In this document: one piece after another, positions 12,633 to 17,443 of the stretch | How the letters are laid out: the number at the start of each line of letters is the position of its first letter | Numbering within the stretch: position 1 is the first letter of the stretch | Made by a program: the position numbers and the translations under genes | Assembly: GCA_051005735.1 (NCBI GenBank) | Contig: JBPCJB010000155.1 | Span: 1 to 17,443, forward strand | Direction of reading: 5' to 3' | Source: Gaiellasilicea sp051005735 | GTDB taxonomy: Bacteria; Actinomycetota; Thermoleophilia; Gaiellales; Gaiellaceae | DNA: 17,443 bases | Notes under the pieces: generated by a model | Seen by the model: only the letters and a program-made list of their open reading frames with translations | Databases searched by the model: none | Told to the model about the DNA's origin: nothing

Positions 12633-14342
12633 TCACGGCGACGCGGCGACGGGCGGGCTCAGCGCGATCACGTCGCCGCCCTCCGCGTCGTTCTGCCAGT
12701 TCGTCGCGACCCCGATCCGGTAGAGCGCCCCCTCGGGCGGCGAGCCGTCGGTGAACGTCGGCTCGCGAGTCGAGCCGAGCGGAAGCATCTGGAGCCGGCA
12801 GTCGGGCGATCCTTCCGCGAGGCAATCGAAGTCTGCGCCGTCCGCGGCCGTGCGGAAGACGCGGTAGAAGACCTCGGTCGGACCGAAGTCGCGGTGGGTC
12901 CACGTCAGGGTGCGGGCGGCCCCGTCGGCTGCGACGGCCACGTTGATCGACCCATCCACGGGCGTCAGGATCGAGTCGATCGCGATCGCGTCGGGCGCGT
13001 CGCGCGAGAGCGGCCGCGGGATCGTGATCGCGAGCAACGGCAGCGCGACGAAGACCACTCCCACGGCCGCGAGCACGCGCCGGGAAACCGGCGAAGGACG
13101 AGCCGGCAGCAGCCGTGCCGGAGTCCGCCGCACGGTTCCCGGCACGAGCAGCGGGATCGCCGCTGCCAGTAGGAAGTACGCCGGATACGCGGGCATCAGG
13201 AGGCGGAAGAAGCTGCCGCTCTCGACCGTCGACTGCGCCGGCGTTCCCTTGAAGACGAGAAAGGCGGCGAACCAGCCGGCGAGCAGTCCCGCGACCGGCG
13301 CCGAGCGGCGGGCAACCGCCAGAGCCCCCGCGAACGGCAGCCACTGGAGCACACGCACGCTCCAGAAGAACTCGCGCAGATCCGCCATGTTGCTGCGGAA
13401 GTTCGCCCAGTCGAGGTCCACGTAGCGACCGATGTCGATGCTCGCGCCGACCGTCGCGCCCACGGTCGTCCCGGCCGCGAGCCGCGTCTGCTCGAACGCG
13501 AACACGGGCAGGTCGCCGAGGCCGCGCACCTTCCAGAGCAAGAGCAGCAGGAGAGGAGGTGCGAGGCCGGCTGCGTACGGAAGCACGAGCCGGAAGTGCC
13601 GCGCCACGAGGACGAGCAGCGCCGGCCCGAGGAGGAAGAGCACGTTCGCCGGCTTGATCGCGATCGCGACGCCCGCGGCGAGCCCGGCCAGCGCGGCGTT
13701 CGACCAGTCGCCCGCATCGAGCGCGCGCACAGCGAGCCAGGCGGCGACGAGCAAGCAGACGAGCGAAGGGAAGTCCGCCAACGCCGTCAACCCGAGCGCC
13801 TGCGGCAGGAACTGCTCGACATAGCGATCGTGGTAGTCCTCGCGGAAGAAGGGGATCGCCAGATATGGCGCGGCGACCCAGAGTGCGGCCGCCCAGAGCC
13901 CGAGTAGTCGGCCTCCGATCCGGGCCGCCAGCGCATGGACGCAGGCGAGCGCGATCGGCCCGAGCACGAGCACGTTCAGGCCGATCACGGCGGGCAGGAA
14001 GGAGACGTAGTCGCTCTCCGCAAGCCAGCCGAACGGGAGCAGGACGACGGGCCAGCCGTAACCGAGGATCGCCGGCGGGAGCTCGCCGTTCCCGAGCAGC
14101 CATGCGTTCGTCGTGTAGTTGATCTGATCGCCGCCCTGGTAGAAGACGAGCCCGTTGCGGCGGACCGTCAGCCCGAAGGCGAGCAGCGCGAGCCACTGGA
14201 CGGCGACGAGGCCGGCGAGGACGGGGACGGGCCGATCGGCGAGCCGGACGGCGCCACGCCCGAGCGCCGAGCCGGCCTGCGAGACCTCGCTCCACCCGCG
14301 CTCGAGCGGCGACTGCGAAGTCGCGGCCTCAGGCGCCCGCAT
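12633..14342 (-). CDS. Polytopic GT-C-like membrane protein with C-terminal FN3-like domain
   Basis: 569 residues from the ATG at 14342, which overlaps the fcl gene by 14 bases; the longer open frame to 14498 is shadow. A first helix (VPVLAGLVAVQWLALLAFGL) is followed by an external loop with YQGGDQINYTTNAWLLGNGE, then about nine more hydrophobic segments to near residue 450, as in PMT/ArnT-type enzymes. Residues about 466-569 are soluble and look like one fibronectin type III domain: TLTWT, VFYRVFRTA, EPTFTDGSPPEGALYRIGV, VIALSPP, with two cysteines (DCLAEGSPDC) that could pair. This tail should be outside the cell and might bind glycan or protein. It probably transfers a lipid-phosphate sugar; the acidic loop residues support this but the family match is weaker than for the other GT-C genes. 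It lies between fcl and another GT-C gene. Confidence 0.82.
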   Translation of the reverse strand: MRAPEAATSQSPLERGWSEVSQAGSALGRGAVRLADRPVPVLAGLVAVQWLALLAFGLTVRRNGLVFYQGGDQINYTTNAWLLGNGELPPAILGYGWPVVLLPFGWLAESDYVSFLPAVIGLNVLVLGPIALACVHALAARIGGRLLGLWAAALWVAAPYLAIPFFREDYHDRYVEQFLPQALGLTALADFPSLVCLLVAAWLAVRALDAGDWSNAALAGLAAGVAIAIKPANVLFLLGPALLVLVARHFRLVLPYAAGLAPPLLLLLLWKVRGLGDLPVFAFEQTRLAAGTTVGATVGASIDIGRYVDLDWANFRSNMADLREFFWSVRVLQWLPFAGALAVARRSAPVAGLLAGWFAAFLVFKGTPAQSTVESGSFFRLLMPAYPAYFLLAAAIPLLVPGTVRRTPARLLPARPSPVSRRVLAAVGVVFVALPLLAITIPRPLSRDAPDAIAIDSILTPVDGSINVAVAADGAARTLTWTHRDFGPTEVFYRVFRTAADGADFDCLAEGSPDCRLQMLPLGSTREPTFTDGSPPEGALYRIGVATNWQNDAEGGDVIALSPPVAASP

Positions 14343-15249
14343 GCGCCGGCGCGTGCTCGCGATACCAGGCGACCGTCCGCTCGAGTCCCGCGCGGAAGTC
14401 GGTCTGCGCGCGGAACCCGAACAGCGCCTCTGCGCGGCCGACGTCGAGCCGGCGGCGCGGCTGCCCGTTCGGCATCGACGCGTCCCAGGCGATCTCACCC
14501 TCGAAGCCGATCAGCTCCGCGACGAGCTCGACGAGGTCGCGGATCGCGATCTCCATCCCCGAGCCCAGATTGACGGGCTCGGCCCCGTCGTAGCGCTTCG
14601 CGGCGAGCACGATTCCCTCGACCGCGTCATCGACGTAGAGGAACTCGCGGGTCGGCGAGCCGTCGCCGAAGAGGACGATCCGGTCGGGCGAGTCGTGCAT
14701 CTTCCGGATCAGGTCGGGGATCACGTGCGCCGTCGCCTCGTCGAAGTTGTCGCCGGGCCCGTAGAGGTTGACCGGCAGGAGATGGACGACGTTCAGCCCG
14801 TACTGTTTGCGGTAGGCCTGACCGCCGACGAGGAGCGCCTTCTTCGCGATCCCATAGGGAGCGTTGGTCTCCTCGGGATAGCCGTTCCAGAGGTCGTCCT
14901 CGCTGAACGGCACCGGCGTGAGCTTCGGGTACTCGCAGATCGTCCCGAAGTTGACGAGCTTCGGCGTCCCGGCGAGCCGGCTCTGCTCGAGCACGTGCGC
15001 GCCCATCATCAGGTTCGCATACCAGTAGCGGCCTGGGTTGGCGCGGTTCGCCCCGATCCCGCCGACCTCGGCCGCGAGGTGGTAGACGAGCTCGGGCTGC
15101 GCGTCGGCGAAGAGCCGAGCGGTGTCGTCCATCGACGTCAGGTCGTAGTCGCGGCGCCGCGCGACGACGACCTCGTGCCCGTCTGCGCGGAGCCTCTCGA
15201 CGAGCCGCGAGCCGAGAAAGCCGCCTCCGCCTGTGACCAGCACCCGCAT
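14329..15249 (-). CDS. fcl: GDP-L-fucose synthase
   Basis: 306 residues from the ATG at 15249. An extended short-chain dehydrogenase fold: the nucleotide motif GGGGFLG at 7-13, HLAAEVGGIGAN near 57-68, FGTICEYPK with catalytic T103, and Y132 with K136 in APYGIAKK. The stretch FSEDDLWNGYPEETNAPYG is characteristic of GDP-4-keto-6-deoxymannose epimerase/reductases, which complete GDP-L-fucose synthesis using NADPH. The length is normal. It follows the dehydratase gene by 21 bases, and that gap holds a TAGGCT box 7 nt before the ATG, so it may be transcribed both with the dehydratase and from its own leaderless promoter. L-fucose (or a derivative) is therefore a likely sugar of the polymer. Confidence 0.93.
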   Translation of the reverse strand: MRVLVTGGGGFLGSRLVERLRADGHEVVVARRRDYDLTSMDDTARLFADAQPELVYHLAAEVGGIGANRANPGRYWYANLMMGAHVLEQSRLAGTPKLVNFGTICEYPKLTPVPFSEDDLWNGYPEETNAPYGIAKKALLVGGQAYRKQYGLNVVHLLPVNLYGPGDNFDEATAHVIPDLIRKMHDSPDRIVLFGDGSPTREFLYVDDAVEGIVLAAKRYDGAEPVNLGSGMEIAIRDLVELVAELIGFEGEIAWDASMPNGQPRRRLDVGRAEALFGFRAQTDFRAGLERTVAWYREHAPAHAGA

Positions 15250-15256
15250 TCGGCAG

Positions 15257-15262
15257 AGCCTA
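15257..15262 (-). promoter_or_regulatory. Putative -10 box of fcl
   Basis: On the minus strand TAGGCT fits TANNNT and ends 7 nt before the fcl ATG at 15249, within the 21-bp gap after the dehydratase stop. This suggests an internal leaderless promoter. Confidence 0.35.
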
Positions 15263-15270
15263 ACCCGCAG

Positions 15271-16416
15271 CTATGAAGACAGTGTTGTGGGACGAGCGAC
15301 GTTCCAGTCGACCCGACCCACCCAGCGCTCGCGGTTCTCGGCGTACCAGGCGATCGTGCGGAGAACGCCTTCCTCCCACGAGACCTGCGGCGCCCAGCCC
15401 GTCTCGCGGTTCAGCTTCTCGTAGCCGACCTTCAGCGCGAGCACGTCGGTGACACCGGGTCGCAGACGGGCCGGGTTCGTGACGACGTGGCGGTCGTCCG
15501 GCCAGTAGCCGTGCTCGACGCCGGTGCGCAGGATCAGGTCGCACCAGTCGGACATCGCGATGTTCGAGCCCTGGCCATAGACGTAGACGTCACCGGGAAC
15601 GCCCTTCGCGGCGACCGTGAGATGACCGCGGACGCCGTCGGTGCAGAAGCAGAAGTCGCGCAGGGGCTCGAGCGCGCCCAGCTCGATCTCGGGCCGCTCG
15701 AGCGCCTGAGTGATGATCGTGCCCGTGACGTAGCGCGGGTTCTGGCGCGGGCCATAGTTGTTGAACATCCGCGTGACGACGCCGGGGACGCCGAAGGCGT
15801 CGTGGTAGTTCATCGTCAGGAAGTCGGCCGCGACCTTCGCGGTCGCGTAGATCGACTTCGGGTTGATGGGCGAGCGCTCGTGCAGAATCAAGCCGCCCGC
15901 GTCGTCGAAGTCGTGGTGATGCGCGACCGACTCGCGCACGTTCCCGTACTCCTCCGAGGTGCCCGCGGTGTCGAACTTCTCGAGCTCGAGCCCCCAGTCG
16001 ACGATCGACTGGAGCAGGTTGAGCGTGCCGACCGTGTTCGCCATGACCGTCTCGTAGGGTCGGTGCCACGACTCGCCGACGTGTGCCTGCGCGCCGAGGT
16101 GGAAGACATACGGCCGGTCGGGCGCGGTGTCGCGGAGCTCCTTGACGAGGTAGTCGATCGAGCTCTTGTCGGTCAGGTCGGCGAAGTGCACCTTGAGCCG
16201 GCCGCGGAGGTGGCCGATGTTGTTGACCGCGCCGCTCGAGGTCGCCCGGACGAAGGCGTGCACGTTCGCGCCAAGCTCGACGAGCGCGTCGGTGAGGTGC
16301 GAGCCCATGAACCCGTCCGCGCCGGTGACGAGCGCGGTGCGGCCGCTGTAGGTCTCGCCGAGCTCGCGGCGGAGGTCGGCGAGCGCGTTCTCGGTCCAGA
16401 TCGAGTCGTTGGCCAT
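15271..16416 (-). CDS. Sugar-nucleotide 4,6-dehydratase, probably GDP-mannose 4,6-dehydratase
   Basis: 381 residues from the ATG at 16416. An extended SDR with TGADGFMG at 31-38, a DLTD segment near 80-83, HLGAQAHVGES near 106-115, catalytic TSEEYG at 153-158 and Y190/K194 in YATAK, then RMFNNYGPRQNPRY. The family removes water from an NDP-hexose to give the 4-keto-6-deoxy sugar with bound NAD. The glycine motif differs from the TGITGQDG typical of classical Gmd, so dTDP-glucose or UDP-sugar dehydratase cannot be excluded by sequence. The gene lies directly before fcl, whose substrate is the GDP-mannose dehydratase product, and this favours GDP-mannose. It is the first gene of the minus-strand run and is divergent from the flippase gene. 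Confidence 0.85.
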   Translation of the reverse strand: MANDSIWTENALADLRRELGETYSGRTALVTGADGFMGSHLTDALVELGANVHAFVRATSSGAVNNIGHLRGRLKVHFADLTDKSSIDYLVKELRDTAPDRPYVFHLGAQAHVGESWHRPYETVMANTVGTLNLLQSIVDWGLELEKFDTAGTSEEYGNVRESVAHHHDFDDAGGLILHERSPINPKSIYATAKVAADFLTMNYHDAFGVPGVVTRMFNNYGPRQNPRYVTGTIITQALERPEIELGALEPLRDFCFCTDGVRGHLTVAAKGVPGDVYVYGQGSNIAMSDWCDLILRTGVEHGYWPDDRHVVTNPARLRPGVTDVLALKVGYEKLNRETGWAPQVSWEEGVLRTIAWYAENRERWVGRVDWNVARPTTLSS

Positions 16417-16434
16417 GGTCTTGGGACGCGGGCG

Positions 16435-16440
16435 TAAGCT
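16435..16440 (+). promoter_or_regulatory. Putative -10 box of the flippase gene
   Basis: TAAGCT fits TANNNT and ends 10 nt before the ATG at 16451, giving a very short or no leader. It lies in the 34-bp gap between the divergent dehydratase and flippase genes. Confidence 0.3.
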
Positions 16441-16450
16441 CTCGCGGCCG

Positions 16451-17443
16451 ATGCAGCGTACCGACCCAATCCGCCGGAGCGCACTCGCAAGCGGCGCCCT
16501 GACGGCGGTCTCGCTCGCCGTCGTGACCGGTCTCTCGGCCGTCGTCGGAGTCGTGATCGCTCGCGAGTTCGGACGCGGTCCGGAGACGGACGGGTTCTTC
16601 GCCGCCTACTCCGTCTTCCTCGTGCTCGTGCTCGTCGGGACCTCGATGCGCGTGGCTGTGCTGCCGCCGCTCGCGCGGGCGCGGCTTGCCGGAACGTTCG
16701 AGCGCGAGCTCGGCTCCTACGCGGCTGCGATCGCTGTGGTCGCGCTGCCTGCGCTCGTGCTGACGCTGCTCGCGGACGACTGGCTCGCGGGGCTGCTCAC
16801 AGGCGGGCTGCCGGCCATCGCGCAGGAGACGGCCGCCGAGACGCTGCGCTACGTCGTGCCCGCCGCGATCGCGCAGGTCTACGCGGCTCTTGCGGCAAGC
16901 GGGCTCGCGGCCCATGACAGCTACGGGACAGCCGCGGCGGGGTACGCAGCGGGAAGCGCGGCCGGGATCGCGCTGATCCTCCTGCTCGTCGGGGAGCACG
17001 GGATCGCAGCGGTGGCGTGGGGCATGCTCCTGAACGGCTCGCTTGCGCTCGCGATCCCGGCTCTCGCGCTCGCCGAGCGCGCCTCGCTCAGTCGGCTGCG
17101 GGCGGGTGCGATCGGCCGCCGGCTTGTCGAGCTGGCGCGCGCAGTCTCCCTGCCGATCGTGCTCCAAGGGCTCTTCGTGGTCTGCCTTCGCTTCGTCTCC
17201 GAGCTCGGAACCGGCGCCGTCACGACCTTCACCTACGCCTATCTCGTTGCCGCGAGCCTCGTCGCGGTGACCGCCTCTTCGCTCGGGCTCGTCTCGAGCG
17301 TCCCGCTCGCACGGGGAGAGCTCGACGATCGCCGCGCCGCGGAGCACGTCGTCCGCACCTCCTGGATCGCGTTCGCGGCGGTAGCGGCGGCGGCCGGGGT
17401 CTTCGCGCTCGTCGGCGACCGCGTCGTCGGCGCCGTGCTCGGC
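16451..17443 (+). CDS. MurJ/Wzx-type MOP-family lipid-linked oligosaccharide flippase, 3' end outside window
   Basis: The ATG at 16451 opens a frame that stays open to the last base (331 codons). A basic start (MQRTDPIRRSA) leads into the first helix, and GPETDGFFAAYSVFLVLVLVG matches the MurJ-type second-helix region (acidic residue, then FFAAY). Alternating hydrophobic helices continue, with VVPAAIAQVYAALAASGLAA and FVSELGTGAVTTFTYAYLVA, both typical of MOP-superfamily flippases. It would move an undecaprenyl-linked repeat unit, or lipid II, across the inner membrane; in this cluster a polysaccharide unit is the likely cargo. The protein is truncated by the window, not by mutation as far as can be seen. 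Confidence 0.9.
   Translation, partial: MQRTDPIRRSALASGALTAVSLAVVTGLSAVVGVVIAREFGRGPETDGFFAAYSVFLVLVLVGTSMRVAVLPPLARARLAGTFERELGSYAAAIAVVALPALVLTLLADDWLAGLLTGGLPAIAQETAAETLRYVVPAAIAQVYAALAASGLAAHDSYGTAAAGYAAGSAAGIALILLLVGEHGIAAVAWGMLLNGSLALAIPALALAERASLSRLRAGAIGRRLVELARAVSLPIVLQGLFVVCLRFVSELGTGAVTTFTYAYLVAASLVAVTASSLGLVSSVPLARGELDDRRAAEHVVRTSWIAFAAVAAAAGVFALVGDRVVGAVLG

Noticed and set aside
16455..16460. TACGCT on the minus strand as -10 box of the dehydratase gene
   Set aside because: It would leave a leader of about 30 nt without a ribosome binding site and lies in the divergent flippase codons; not supported enough.

Overview
The window is a surface-polysaccharide (exopolysaccharide or capsule) biosynthesis locus from a high-GC bacterium. 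GC is roughly 70% by eye. GTG starts are frequent, adjacent genes often overlap by a few bases (GTGA, ATGA), and several genes begin 6-10 nt after a TANNNT box, as leaderless actinobacterial transcripts do. I infer an actinomycete lineage, possibly a deep one such as Thermoleophilia; the taxon is a guess from style and gene content. There are no rRNA or tRNA genes, insertion sequences or CRISPR arrays, and no gene-free stretch longer than about 105 bases.

Layout. 1-1010 (+): 3' part of a GT4 glycosyltransferase. 1007-5234 (-): one run reading asnB-type amidotransferase, a GT-C (GT39/PMT-like) membrane glycosyltransferase, and a second GT4 enzyme that converges on the first. 5224-5994 (+): a NodB-like polysaccharide deacetylase. 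5926-7029 (-): a third GT4-like enzyme. 7099-8619 (+): a WbaP/CpsE-type polyprenyl-phosphate sugar-phosphotransferase, the likely initiating enzyme. 8724-11179 (+): a possible 35-residue leader ORF, a CgeB-like glycosyltransferase, a GT2 polyprenyl-phosphate-sugar synthase-like enzyme and a DUF2304 membrane protein. 11219-16416 (-): a sugar-nucleotide 4,6-dehydratase (gmd-like), GDP-L-fucose synthase (fcl) and two GT-C membrane proteins, one with a C-terminal fibronectin-III-like domain. 16451-17443 (+): 5' part of a MurJ/Wzx-type flippase that runs off the end.

How the parts fit (inference): the dehydratase and Fcl would supply GDP-L-fucose. The WbaP-like enzyme would load the first sugar phosphate on undecaprenyl phosphate. 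The cytoplasmic GT4, GT2 and CgeB-like enzymes would extend the chain, the MOP-family flippase would export it, and the GT-C enzymes could use lipid-phosphate sugars made by the GT2/DUF2304 pair to decorate it outside. The deacetylase and amidotransferase would modify sugars. No polymerase (Wzy) or chain-length regulator (Wzz) is recognised here.

The most unusual signal is a roughly 75-bp two-hairpin element present twice: at 956-1029 on the minus strand and at 8750-8825 on the plus strand. The second hairpin differs between copies by compensating base-pair changes. One copy sits exactly on the overlapping stop codons of two convergent genes. The other lies inside a putative leaderless small ORF that overlaps the start of the CgeB-like gene. 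A separate 44-bp direct duplication joins the 3' ends of the convergent DUF2304 and GT-C genes.
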